Below, piece by piece: positions 1 to 8,095 of a stretch of 64,000 nucleotides of DNA (position 1 is its first letter; every line of letters begins with the position of its first letter). The translations under genes and the position numbers were made by a program. Source of the stretch: Streptomyces netropsis (GTDB lineage: Bacteria; Actinomycetota; Actinomycetes; Streptomycetales; Streptomycetaceae); NCBI RefSeq assembly GCF_014203545.1, contig NZ_JACHJG010000010.1:1-64000 (forward strand), given 5' to 3'. The notes below the pieces were generated by a model. It was not told where the DNA came from, did no database searches, and saw nothing but the letters and a program-made list of their open reading frames with translations.

Positions 1-92
1 CGCCCGGTTACATTCCGAACCCGGAAGCTAAGCCTTTCAGCGCCGATGGTACTGCATGGGGGACCGTGTGGGAGAGTAGGACGCCGCCGAAC
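1..92 (+). rRNA. rrf: 5S ribosomal RNA, 3' part (5' end outside window)
   Basis: The window begins inside a 5S rRNA gene. The segments CCGAACCCGGAAGCTAAG, GGGAGAGTAGG and the terminal ACGCCGCCGAAC are the classic conserved 3' two thirds of actinobacterial 5S rRNA. About 25-30 nt of the 5' end are missing. 16S and 23S genes are expected to the left. The exact 3' nucleotide is judged from the family and is followed by an AT-rich stretch and a strong hairpin. Confidence 0.93.
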
Positions 93-103
93 AATTTTTA
101 AGA

Positions 104-143
104 GTAGCCCCTGTGGGAACCTTCTGGTTCCTGCGGGGGCTAT
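104..143 (+). terminator. rRNA operon terminator hairpin
   Basis: A long imperfect inverted repeat, AGCCCC..GGGAACC paired with GGTTCC..GGGGGCT around a TTCT loop, lies 12 nt after the end of the 5S gene and runs into TATT. Its position and stem fit an intrinsic terminator for the rRNA operon. Confidence 0.8.
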
Positions 144-214
144 TCTGCGTTTCCGGGCCGTTTTCGGCGCCGGATCATTGAATCGGTTGAATTACCGGTT
201 CGATCGCGTCCACA

Positions 215-1258
215 TCAGGCCAGCCGGCTCAGCTCTTCTTCCCTGACCCGACCGCGCAGCGGTTCCCCGCGGACCAACCGTCCGATTTCCTCGACGGCGT
301 ATGCGCCGAGGCGGCGGACCTCGCTGCCCTGAGCCCCCGCGATATGCGGGGTGAGCAGGACATTCGGCAGCTTGCGCAGCGGGTGTCCGACAGGCAGTGG
401 CTCCGGTTGGGTGACATCGAGAATGGCGTCCAGACGGCCCGCGAGACATTCCCGGGTGAGGGCGTCCGTATCGACGAGGGCCCCACGTGCCGTATTGACG
501 ACCGTGCCGCCGTCCGGGATGAGGGCGAGGCGCTCCGCATCCAGCAGGCGGTGCGTTTCCGGCAGGAGCGGGGCGTGGACCGTGACGATGGAACTGGCCC
601 GGCACAGTTCGTCCAGCCCCGAAAGCTCGACCCCCAGTCCGGCCGCTTCTCGAGCGGTCACACAGGGGTCGTACAGAAGAATGCGGAATTTCGCGTCCGA
701 GGCGCGCAGCCTGGCGAGGACCCGGCGGCCGATGCGTGAGGCACCGATCACCCCGACCGTGCGGCCGTCAGCGCCCTCACGGTCGAGGAAGGCCGGCTTG
801 GGGTTCGTGGCGTAGGCGGCGGCTGCGGGGATCGCCTTCTTCGCCGCGAGGACGATGGCGGCGTACGTGTAGTCCGCCACTGGGCCGGCGTTCGCCTCGG
901 CGGCCGAGGAAACGACGATGCCGCGATGCCAGACGGTGGAGGTGACCAGTTCCCTGACGGACCCTGCGGCATGGACCACCGCGCGCAGTCGAGGGGCGGA
1001 CGCCAGAACGCCCTCGGTGAGTGCCGGGGTCCCCCAACCGGTGATCAGCACATCGGCGGCGGCAAGAGCCCTACGTTCTTCCGGTGCGGTGAGGTCTCCG
1101 GTCAGTACCCCGGGCGTCAGTCTCGCGATCGTGTCGAGCTCGGTGCGAAGGTCGGCGGGCAGAGACGCCGCGGCCTCGTCCGCCCCCATGGCGACGACGA
1201 CGGTCGGTCGTGCCGGGAACGGCAGTGGATTCCCTGGACGGTCGTTCATGGCATGCAA
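215..1258 (-). CDS. D-isomer-specific 2-hydroxyacid dehydrogenase
   Basis: The 347-residue product fits the D-2-hydroxyacid dehydrogenase family (NAD-dependent, cytosolic), a typical length for it. The Rossmann motif is at about 170-177 (VIGASRIG), where the middle glycine of GxGxxG is replaced by Ser. Asp197 at the end of the second strand suggests NAD rather than NADP. The catalytic triad is visible as Arg258 (NTARGALVD), Glu286 (QPEP) and His305 (TPHIAG). The gene is divergent from the acetyltransferase at 1372. Substrate cannot be read from sequence; glyoxylate/hydroxypyruvate reductase-like activity is possible. A second ATG three codons in is an equally good start. Confidence 0.88.
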   Translation of the reverse strand: MHAMNDRPGNPLPFPARPTVVVAMGADEAAASLPADLRTELDTIARLTPGVLTGDLTAPEERRALAAADVLITGWGTPALTEGVLASAPRLRAVVHAAGSVRELVTSTVWHRGIVVSSAAEANAGPVADYTYAAIVLAAKKAIPAAAAYATNPKPAFLDREGADGRTVGVIGASRIGRRVLARLRASDAKFRILLYDPCVTAREAAGLGVELSGLDELCRASSIVTVHAPLLPETHRLLDAERLALIPDGGTVVNTARGALVDTDALTRECLAGRLDAILDVTQPEPLPVGHPLRKLPNVLLTPHIAGAQGSEVRRLGAYAVEEIGRLVRGEPLRGRVREEELSRLA

Positions 1259-1371
1259 CCCCGCATTCCGTTCGCACGGACGCTAGAACCGGCCTTCCGG
1301 CGCGTCAACGCGTACACCGATTCGGGCGAAAGTTCGTTGACCGTGTCGTTCGTACGGGCGAACATCGGCGG

Positions 1372-1929
1372 ATGGAGCACCTCATCAGAACCGTACGGGC
1401 CGGTGAATGGGCGAAGGTCAAGGAACTGCGGCTGGCCGCACTCGCCGACCCCGTCGCCCCGATCGCCTTCCTCGACACCTACGACAACGCTGTCGCCCAG
1501 CCCGACGCGTACTGGAAGGACCGTGCGGACACCGCGGCCGAAGGGACTTCCGTGTGCGGCTTCGTCGCCGAGGGCCCGGACGGCGAGTGGGCGGGGACGG
1601 TGACGGTCCTGGTCGAGATCCCCGGTGAGGACGGCGTCTTCGGCGGGGGAGCCACCGTGCCGCAGACCCACATCGTCGGTGTCTTCGTACGGCCCGAACA
1701 CCGGGGCACCGGTCTCACGCAGGCGCTCTTCGGTGCCGCGCTCGACTGGTCGTGGGCGCTGTCCGAGCCCCGGACGGAGCGTGTGCGGCTGTACGTGCAC
1801 GAGGGGAACGCCCGCGCCCAGGCGCTCTACCGCAAGCTGGGCTTCGAGCCGACCGGGGTGGTCGTGCCCATGCCCGGCGACCCCTCGGCGAAGGAGTACG
1901 AGCTGGCGATGGCCCGTCCGGCGTGCTGA
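1372..1929 (+). CDS. GNAT family N-acetyltransferase
   Basis: The 185-residue single-domain protein has the acetyl-CoA pocket signature IVGVFVRPEHRGTGL (motif A, about residues 106-120) and the C-terminal LYVHEGNARAQALYRKLGF (motif B), which is typical of Gcn5-related acetyltransferases. The ATG at 1372 was chosen because it begins just before the conserved first strand; longer upstream in-frame starts add residues without family resemblance. The stop codon overlaps the GTG start of the downstream sensor kinase, so the three genes to 3769 are probably one transcript. Substrate unknown. Confidence 0.85.
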   Translation: MEHLIRTVRAGEWAKVKELRLAALADPVAPIAFLDTYDNAVAQPDAYWKDRADTAAEGTSVCGFVAEGPDGEWAGTVTVLVEIPGEDGVFGGGATVPQTHIVGVFVRPEHRGTGLTQALFGAALDWSWALSEPRTERVRLYVHEGNARAQALYRKLGFEPTGVVVPMPGDPSAKEYELAMARPAC

Positions 1930-3110
1930 GACGCGCTCCGGGGCGCCGGCTGAGCGGGGCGAGCCCGTGGCTCGTCGACGCCGTGATCACCGCCGTCGTC
2001 CAGGCGGCGGTGACGATCCCCTTCATCGTGCCGCGCCCGGCGGACCTGCCGCCCGCCACCTGGCCCATGTACGGGCTGACGTCGCTCCAGGTACTGCCGC
2101 TGCTGTGGCGCACCCGGGCGCCGCTCACGTCGCTGCTCGTCATCACCGCCGCGGGCTTCGGGTACCTGATCGTGGACGGGCCCGGCCAGCCGCTGCCCTA
2201 CAGCCCGATCGTCGCGATCTTCACCGTCGCCGCGCAGGCGGGGCTGTGGCAGCGCCGGGTCACGATCGTCCTGGGCCTGCCGTTGGTCGCCCTCGGTGTG
2301 GCCCTGCGGGACAACACGGCCCGCGAGCATCTCTTCGCCTTCTTCCTGTTCAGCATGGTGTACCTGCTCGGAGTGCTGGCGCGTACCCGGCAGGCCTACA
2401 CCGAGGCGGTGGAGGCGCGGGCCGCCGAACTGGAACGGGCGCGGGTGGTGGAGGCCGAGCGGGCTGCCGAGCGGGAACGCGCCAGGATCGCGCGGGAGAT
2501 GCACGACATCCTGTCCCACGCCGTGAGTTTGATGATCGTTCAGGCGGAGGCCGGTCCCCTCGTCGTACGGTCCGACCCCGACCGCGCGGAGGCGGCCTTC
2601 GACGCGATCTCGGAAGCCGGGCGGGACGCCATGACACAGCTGCGCAGGATGCTCGGGGTGCTGAAGGACGACCCGGAGGCCGGGCGCAGCCCGCAGCCGA
2701 CGCTGGCGGGGCTCGGCGCGCTCGTGGACGAGGTGCGGCGGACGGGGCTGGAGGTGAGCCTGATGGTTTCGGGTGAGCCTCAGGAGCCCGCGTCGGACGT
2801 GCAGGTGACGGTGTATCGGGTGGTGCAGGAGGCGCTGACCAATGTCCTCAAGCACGCCGACGCCCGGTCCGTGGCCGTGCGGCTGGTGTGGGAGCCCGGC
2901 GCCCTCGCCGTGACGGTGGAGAACGACGGTGCGGGTGTGGCGGTGCCGCGTCCCTACGGGGGCAGCGGGCGCGGACTGATCGGCATCCGGGAGCGGGCCG
3001 CCGCACACGGCGGAACGGCGGCTTCCGGGCCCGGGGCGCACGGGCGGGGGTTCCGCGTTGCCGTACGGCTGCCGCTCATGATCTCCTCCGGTGCGGAGGT
3101 GGGGAAGTGA
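1923..3110 (+). CDS. NarL/DesK-family sensor histidine kinase
   Basis: The 395-residue membrane kinase has four to five hydrophobic segments between about residues 15 and 155. A coiled-coil linker (about 155-188) leads into a HisKA_3 dimerisation domain with phospho-acceptor His194 in REMHDILSHAV. The HATPase domain shows the N box (NVLKHA) and G boxes (GRGLIGIRERA). The GTG start at 1923 overlaps the preceding acetyltransferase stop by 7 nt, and the stop overlaps the GTG of the response regulator, indicating translational coupling. No extracytoplasmic sensor domain is evident, so it probably senses within or at the membrane (an intramembrane-sensing type). Signal unknown. Confidence 0.92.
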   Translation: MLRRAPGRRLSGASPWLVDAVITAVVQAAVTIPFIVPRPADLPPATWPMYGLTSLQVLPLLWRTRAPLTSLLVITAAGFGYLIVDGPGQPLPYSPIVAIFTVAAQAGLWQRRVTIVLGLPLVALGVALRDNTAREHLFAFFLFSMVYLLGVLARTRQAYTEAVEARAAELERARVVEAERAAERERARIAREMHDILSHAVSLMIVQAEAGPLVVRSDPDRAEAAFDAISEAGRDAMTQLRRMLGVLKDDPEAGRSPQPTLAGLGALVDEVRRTGLEVSLMVSGEPQEPASDVQVTVYRVVQEALTNVLKHADARSVAVRLVWEPGALAVTVENDGAGVAVPRPYGGSGRGLIGIRERAAAHGGTAASGPGAHGRGFRVAVRLPLMISSGAEVGK

Positions 3111-3769
3111 CGATCCGTGTGGTGGTGGCCGACGACCAGGAACTGGTGCGCAGCGGCTTCGCGATGATCCTGCAGGCTCAGCCGGACATCGAGGTGGTCG
3201 CCGAGGCCGGGGACGGGGCGGAGGCGGTCGAGGCCGTGCGGCGGCACGCCCCCGATGTGGTGCTGCTCGACATCCGGATGCCGCGCGTGGACGGCATCGA
3301 GGCGGCGCGGACGGTCTGTGCGGAGACCGACTGCAAGGTCGTCATGCTCACCACCTTCGACCAGGACGACTACGTGTACGAGGCGTTGCACGCGGGCGCG
3401 AGCGGGTTCCTGCTCAAGGACGTACGCCGCGACGATCTGGTGCACGCGGTGCGGGTGGTGGTCGCCGGTGACTCGCTGCTGGCGCCGTCGGTCGCCCGTC
3501 GGCTGGTCGCCGACTTCACGCGGCGGGCCGTGGCGGTGCCGGCCGCCGATCCGTCGGAGGAACTGGGGGCGCTCACGGCGCGGGAGCGGGAGACGCTCGT
3601 CCTGCTGGGGCGGGGGTTGTCGAACGCGGAGATCGCGGCCGCGTTGGTGGTGAGCGAGCACACGGTGAAGACGCATGTGAGCAATGTGCTGTCGAAGCTG
3701 GGGCTGCGGGACCGGATCCAGGCGGTCATCTGCGCGTACGAGACGGGGCTGATCGCCCGCGGGGGCTGA
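3107..3769 (+). CDS. NarL/FixJ-type response regulator
   Basis: The 220-residue partner of the upstream kinase starts at a GTG overlapping the kinase TGA (GTGA). The receiver domain (1-120) has the acidic pair Asp9/Asp10, phospho-acceptor Asp55 (LLDIRMP), Thr82/Thr83 and Lys104. A LuxR-type helix-turn-helix (about 150-212) carries LTARERETLVLLGRGLSNAEI and SEHTVKTHVSNVLSKL. It is a DNA-binding output regulator. Targets are unknown; the secreted hydrolase immediately downstream is a candidate because such systems often control cell-envelope functions. Confidence 0.93.
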   Translation: MTIRVVVADDQELVRSGFAMILQAQPDIEVVAEAGDGAEAVEAVRRHAPDVVLLDIRMPRVDGIEAARTVCAETDCKVVMLTTFDQDDYVYEALHAGASGFLLKDVRRDDLVHAVRVVVAGDSLLAPSVARRLVADFTRRAVAVPAADPSEELGALTARERETLVLLGRGLSNAEIAAALVVSEHTVKTHVSNVLSKLGLRDRIQAVICAYETGLIARGG

Positions 3770-3930
3770 CGGTCGGGGGCGGCGGGGCGGCGTTCCCTCC
3801 CTCGCGCGGGGGAGGGAGCGGGGGCACAAGACCGCTCGCGTCGGCGATTCGCGGGGGCGCGCCGATCTCCAGGATGGGACGCATCCGATGCGGCACCCGT
3901 CGCCTGTCGATCACCTGGGGAAGTTCCATC

Positions 3931-5121
3931 ATGCGCCGTAAGGGAATTGCCGTCCTCGCGACCGCGGTCGCCGCCATGAGCGTCGCCGCCACGATCTCGC
4001 CCGCCGTCGCCTCCTCGTCCTCCCCGGCTCGGTCGGCCGCGGTGGTCGCCGAGCGGGTGCCGCCGAATGCCGAGGCGATGCGTCGGGCGATAGCCGGGCT
4101 GCCGTCGGCGGACGCCACTGCCGCGCAGGTCCGGCTGGGCGGCAAGGACGGGCGGTGGCTGGGGACGTCGGGGGAGGCCGACATCCGTACGCACCGGGCG
4201 CCGAAGGGCGACGAGCGCTTCCGGGCCGGAAGCATCACCAAGACGTTCACGGCCGCGGTCGTGCTTCAGCTGGTGCACGAGGGCAAGGTGAGGCTGGACG
4301 GGACCGTTCAGCACTATCTGCCCGGCCTGCTGCCCGCCGGCTACCCGGAGATCCGGGTCAGCCAGTTGCTGAACTACACCAGCGGCCTGCCGAGCGCCGA
4401 CTTCCCGGCCGACTTCGACTGGCAGTACGCCCACCGCTTCACCTCGTGGGACCACAAGGAGCTGGTCAGCAGAGCCGTCGGCCGGCCCATGGAGTTCGCG
4501 CCGGGTACGAAGCAGCACTACTCCAACATCGGCTACAACGTGTTGGGCCTGATCGTCGAGAAGGTGACCGGCCGGTCCTACGAGCGTGAGGTCCGGGACC
4601 GGGTGATCGTCCCGGCGGGCCTCAAGGACACGTACAGCGCCGCCAACGACCCCCGGATCCAGGGGCGGCACACGCGGGGATACCAGGCGGTGAAGGCGGA
4701 GGACGGCACGTCCCGGCTGGTCGACGTGACCGAATGGAACCAGTCCATCACCTGGGCCTCCGGTGATCTGGTGACCACCACGGCCGACCTGGAGCGGTTC
4801 TCGTCGGCCCTGTTCCAGGGCCGCGTGGTGCCGAAGCCCGAGCTGAAGCTGATGTTCACCGTCCCCGACGTCCTCGCATACAACCCGAGCGGGGACCCGG
4901 CCAAGGACAGGAAGGCCACGTACACGAGCGGTCTGACCCGCGTCGAGGTCGGCAAGACCGTCGTCTACGGCAAGACCGGCGGGCGGTACGGCTATCTGAA
5001 CGGGTTCGGCGCCACCCTCGACCGGTCCCGCACGCTCGTCTACTCGGTCAACTCCACGGACGCGAAGGGCGAGACCCCGCCCATCGTCGGCCAGATCATC
5101 GAGGCGGGGTTCGGCAAGTAG
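3931..5121 (+). CDS. Secreted serine hydrolase, beta-lactamase/DD-peptidase family
   Basis: The 396-residue exported protein has a Sec signal peptide (MRRKG, then a hydrophobic stretch to about Ala27). The three class C beta-lactamase/R61-type DD-carboxypeptidase motifs are present: Ser101-x-x-Lys104 (GSITK), Tyr197-Ser-Asn199 and a KTG box at 348-350 (YGKTGG). Penicillin-binding and D-Ala-D-Ala carboxypeptidase or esterase activity are the family options. The ATG at 3931 was chosen because it opens the signal peptide and has GGGGAAG upstream; the ATG at 3874 would place 19 unrelated residues in front. It follows the two-component pair with a 160-bp gap. Confidence 0.9.
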   Translation: MRRKGIAVLATAVAAMSVAATISPAVASSSSPARSAAVVAERVPPNAEAMRRAIAGLPSADATAAQVRLGGKDGRWLGTSGEADIRTHRAPKGDERFRAGSITKTFTAAVVLQLVHEGKVRLDGTVQHYLPGLLPAGYPEIRVSQLLNYTSGLPSADFPADFDWQYAHRFTSWDHKELVSRAVGRPMEFAPGTKQHYSNIGYNVLGLIVEKVTGRSYEREVRDRVIVPAGLKDTYSAANDPRIQGRHTRGYQAVKAEDGTSRLVDVTEWNQSITWASGDLVTTTADLERFSSALFQGRVVPKPELKLMFTVPDVLAYNPSGDPAKDRKATYTSGLTRVEVGKTVVYGKTGGRYGYLNGFGATLDRSRTLVYSVNSTDAKGETPPIVGQIIEAGFGK

Positions 5122-5156
5122 CGCAACGGGTGCGGTCGGTCTGGCCCAGGGTCGGT

Positions 5157-6668
5157 CTAGCCCACGAGTGTGCGGTGGGGCCAGCGGGCGCGGGCCTGCT
5201 CCTCGGAGCGCATCAGCGCGAGGGTGGGCAGGCCGCACCGCTCGCCGTCCGCGAGCAGATCCGGCAGGGCGGGGAGGGGCGCGACGGCGGCCACGTCGTC
5301 CAGCACCAGGGTCAGTGGTGGGTCGAGCCGACCGGAAGATGACCGTTCGGCCATGCCCCGGCCGCGCTCGACCACGTTCGCGAGGAGTGCGGTCAGGAGC
5401 GGCATCGCACCCGGGCGGGTGCGGGGATCCTCGATCGCCTCACCCACCACGTACAGCGTTCCCCCCTCGGCGACGAATGATTCCAACGCGAGCGAATCGG
5501 CTCGATTGGGGTTACAGGCGTCACGCATGTGGATGGAGGACAGCGCCTCCAGGGCACGGGCCGTCAGTTCCTGGGCCATGTCGCGCCGTTCGGGATGGCC
5601 GGTCAGCGCCGACTCCAGCTCGCCCGCCGTGCCGCCGACCGCCTTGGTGTTCGTGCGCAGGATCCGCACGGGCTCGTGCGCCGAGGCGCCCTGGGCCCAG
5701 CGGTGCACCTGGCGGAACGGTCGCCCGTCCACGGCGGCGGCATGCAGCCAGCAGCGCAGCAGCGTTTCCGCGGTGTCGGCGGTGGCCGAGTCGAGCGCGC
5801 TCACGGGCCGTACGGGCGCGAGGAGCGCGGTGGCGCGGGAGGCGGCGGTGTCGCGGGTCTCGCAGCCCGCGGTGGGGTTCCAGCGCAGGCGGGCGGGGGT
5901 GTCGAGGAGATGGCCCGGGTCGAAGACGTGGACGGGCCCGAGCTTGGCGCGGGAGTCCTTGGTGTCGGCCCACAGGCCGGGGTCGCTGGTGGTGACGAGC
6001 GCGGGCCCGGCGGCCTCCAGGAGGACGCGGGCCGCGGTGTCCCGTCGGTCGGCGCCGTAGTGGACGCGCTGGCGGGTGGGGGAGCGTGGGGCGGGGACGG
6101 CCGGGACGGGGGCGGTGGCGGGCTGTGCCGTGATGTGTTCCACGGTCGGTGCCGGTGCCGGTGCCGGTGCCGGTGCCGGGGTCGCCTGGGCCGGGATCGG
6201 GCCGGTGGAAGCGGCAGGGGCAGGGGCGGTCGCCGGGGGGACGGGTGTGTCCGTGTCCGTGCCCGTACGGCTCTGCTCCCTGCGCTGCGCCCGCACCGCG
6301 CGCCAGCGGGCGAGCGTGCCGAGGACGAAGACGGTGAGGACGATGAGGACCAGGAGCTGGCTGACCAGGATGCCCCAGAAGAGCCCGTAGCCCGAGAGGG
6401 CGTCCGGCGGGGTCTCGGGCCAGGCGGCGGGCAGGTCCTGCGGCCGGCTCAGCAGGTGCCGCAGGGCCAGGGGCGTCCGCAGGAACGTCACGCCTTCCGG
6501 CCAGGCGCCGTGGGTGAAGAGGGCCGCGAGACCGGTCGCCGACCACACCAGCCCGGCGAACCCCAGCAGAAAGGCGAGGACGCCGACCAGCAGGCCATCC
6601 GGAATGCCGCGTTCCGGAAGCCTGCCGTCCGGTCGTTCGCCCCGCATGGGTCTCGCACCGCCCGTCAC
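5157..6668 (-). CDS. TraG/VirD4-like coupling-protein homologue lacking a P-loop
   Basis: The 503-residue membrane protein has two transmembrane segments (about 20-50 and 95-118), a Pro/Ala-rich cytoplasmic linker with an Ala-Pro repeat (about 140-195), and then a region resembling type IV coupling ATPases. VTTSDPGLWADT, GPVHVFDP and LRWNPTAGCE match the stretch after Walker A, and LTLVLDDVA resembles a Walker B. No GxxxxGK[ST] is present, and the protein stops soon after the Walker B region, where coupling proteins usually continue. It may be a structural or degenerate subunit. GTG 6668 starts 1 nt after the VirB4-like stop; ATG 6647 is an alternative. It is the last gene of a six-gene minus-strand T4SS-like set. 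Confidence 0.72.
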   Translation of the reverse strand: MTGGARPMRGERPDGRLPERGIPDGLLVGVLAFLLGFAGLVWSATGLAALFTHGAWPEGVTFLRTPLALRHLLSRPQDLPAAWPETPPDALSGYGLFWGILVSQLLVLIVLTVFVLGTLARWRAVRAQRREQSRTGTDTDTPVPPATAPAPAASTGPIPAQATPAPAPAPAPAPTVEHITAQPATAPVPAVPAPRSPTRQRVHYGADRRDTAARVLLEAAGPALVTTSDPGLWADTKDSRAKLGPVHVFDPGHLLDTPARLRWNPTAGCETRDTAASRATALLAPVRPVSALDSATADTAETLLRCWLHAAAVDGRPFRQVHRWAQGASAHEPVRILRTNTKAVGGTAGELESALTGHPERRDMAQELTARALEALSSIHMRDACNPNRADSLALESFVAEGGTLYVVGEAIEDPRTRPGAMPLLTALLANVVERGRGMAERSSSGRLDPPLTLVLDDVAAVAPLPALPDLLADGERCGLPTLALMRSEEQARARWPHRTLVG

Positions 6669-6669
6669 G

Positions 6670-8085
6670 TCAGGCCACCGTCGACTCGGAGGAACCGTAG
6701 GCCTCGTCGGCGAGGTGGGCCTCCATCGCCGCGGCGGCCCGCTTCGCGGCCGCCGCCTCCGCTGCCAGCTCGCGGGCCACGTCCCCGTCCTCGGTCATGG
6801 CGCGGTCGGTGTAGACCAGCGGCCGCTCGGCCTCCGTGATGAGGTGCTTGACGACCTGCACGTTGCCGTTGACGTCCCAGACGGCGATGCCCGGGGTGAG
6901 GGTCGGGATGATCTCGACCGCCCACCGGGGCAGGCCCAGGACCAGCCCCGTGGCCCGCGCCTCGTCGGACTTCTGCGCGTAGATCGTCCGGGTGGAGGCC
7001 ATCTTGAGGATCGCGGCGGCCTCCCGGGCCGCCGCGCCGTCGACCACGTCGGACAGGTGGTGGACCACCGCCACGAACGACAGACCGAGCCGGCGCCCGA
7101 ACTTCAGCAGCCGCTGGAAGAGCTGGGCCACGAAAGGCGAATTGATGATGTGCCAGGCCTCTTCCACCAGGAAGATCCGCTTCTTGCGGTCCGGGCGGAT
7201 CCAGGTGTGTTCGAGCCAGACCCCGACGATGGCCATCAGGATGGGCATGGCGATGGAGTTGCGGTCGATGTGGGAGAGGTCGAAGACGATCAGCGGGGCG
7301 TCGAGGTCGATCCCGGCCGTCGTCGGCCCGTCGAACATGCCCCGCAGGTCACCGTCGACCAGCCGGTCCAGCACCAGCGCGACGTCCAGGCCCCAGGCCC
7401 GTACATCGTCTATGTCGACGTTCATCGACTCCGCGGACTCGGCCTCCGGGTGGCGCAGCTGCTCGACGATGTCGGTCAGTACCGGCTGCCGGTCGAGGAT
7501 GGTCTCGTTGACGTACGCGTGCGCGACCTTGAGCGCGAAGCCCGCCCGCTCGTCCAGGCCGCGCCCCATCGCGACCTCGATGATCGTGCGCAGCAGGGCG
7601 AGCTGCCCGGTCGTCGTGATCGACGGGTCGAGCGGATTGAGCCGGATGCCGCCGTTCATGGCGGCGGTCGGGTCGAGCCGGATGGGGGTTATCCCCAGCT
7701 GCTGCGCGATGAGGTTCCACTCGCCGACCCCGTCCTCGCCCTGGGCGTCCAGGACGACGACCTGGCGGTCGCGGAAGCGCAGCTGGCGCAGGACGTAGGT
7801 CTTCTCCAGCGCCGACTTGCCGTTGCCGGACTCGCCGAGGACGAGCCAGTGCGGGGCCGGCAGCTGCTGCCCGTAGAGCTGGAAGGGGTCGTAGATGTAG
7901 CCCTTGCCGGAGTACACCTCGCGCCCGATGATCACGCCCGAGTCGCCGAGGCCGGGCGCGGCGGTGGGGAGGTAGACGGCCTGCGCCTGGCCGGTGGAGG
8001 TCCGTACGGGCAGCCGGGTGGTCTCCACCTTCCCGAAGACGAAGCTGGTGAAGGCATCGGTCACTGCGGCGAGCGGGTCGAGCAC
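6670..8085 (-). CDS. VirB4-type ATPase (C-terminal ATPase half)
   Basis: The 471-residue soluble ATPase of the VirB4/TraC/TraG-DUF87 type has Walker A GESGNGKS at 84-91, Walker B IFLVEEAWH near 300, and downstream arginine and glutamine motifs. It lacks the usual N-terminal VirB4 domain; that part resembles the separate protein encoded just upstream (8096-9655). It should energise assembly or substrate transport of the T4SS-like complex at the inner face of the membrane. Starts and stops in this cluster are 1-10 nt apart or overlap, which indicates an operon. Confidence 0.88.
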   Translation of the reverse strand: MLDPLAAVTDAFTSFVFGKVETTRLPVRTSTGQAQAVYLPTAAPGLGDSGVIIGREVYSGKGYIYDPFQLYGQQLPAPHWLVLGESGNGKSALEKTYVLRQLRFRDRQVVVLDAQGEDGVGEWNLIAQQLGITPIRLDPTAAMNGGIRLNPLDPSITTTGQLALLRTIIEVAMGRGLDERAGFALKVAHAYVNETILDRQPVLTDIVEQLRHPEAESAESMNVDIDDVRAWGLDVALVLDRLVDGDLRGMFDGPTTAGIDLDAPLIVFDLSHIDRNSIAMPILMAIVGVWLEHTWIRPDRKKRIFLVEEAWHIINSPFVAQLFQRLLKFGRRLGLSFVAVVHHLSDVVDGAAAREAAAILKMASTRTIYAQKSDEARATGLVLGLPRWAVEIIPTLTPGIAVWDVNGNVQVVKHLITEAERPLVYTDRAMTEDGDVARELAAEAAAAKRAAAAMEAHLADEAYGSSESTVA

Positions 8086-8095
8086 GGCACTGCCC

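Noticed and set aside
93..214. tRNA gene after the 5S rRNA
   Set aside because: Only a terminator-like hairpin follows; no TTC-arm or acceptor-stem pattern could be folded.
3370..5238. 622-residue open frame on the minus strand
   Set aside because: It lies opposite the response regulator and the serine hydrolase, both with clear family motifs; composition (Arg, Gly, Pro, His-rich) is typical of an antisense shadow in GC-rich DNA.
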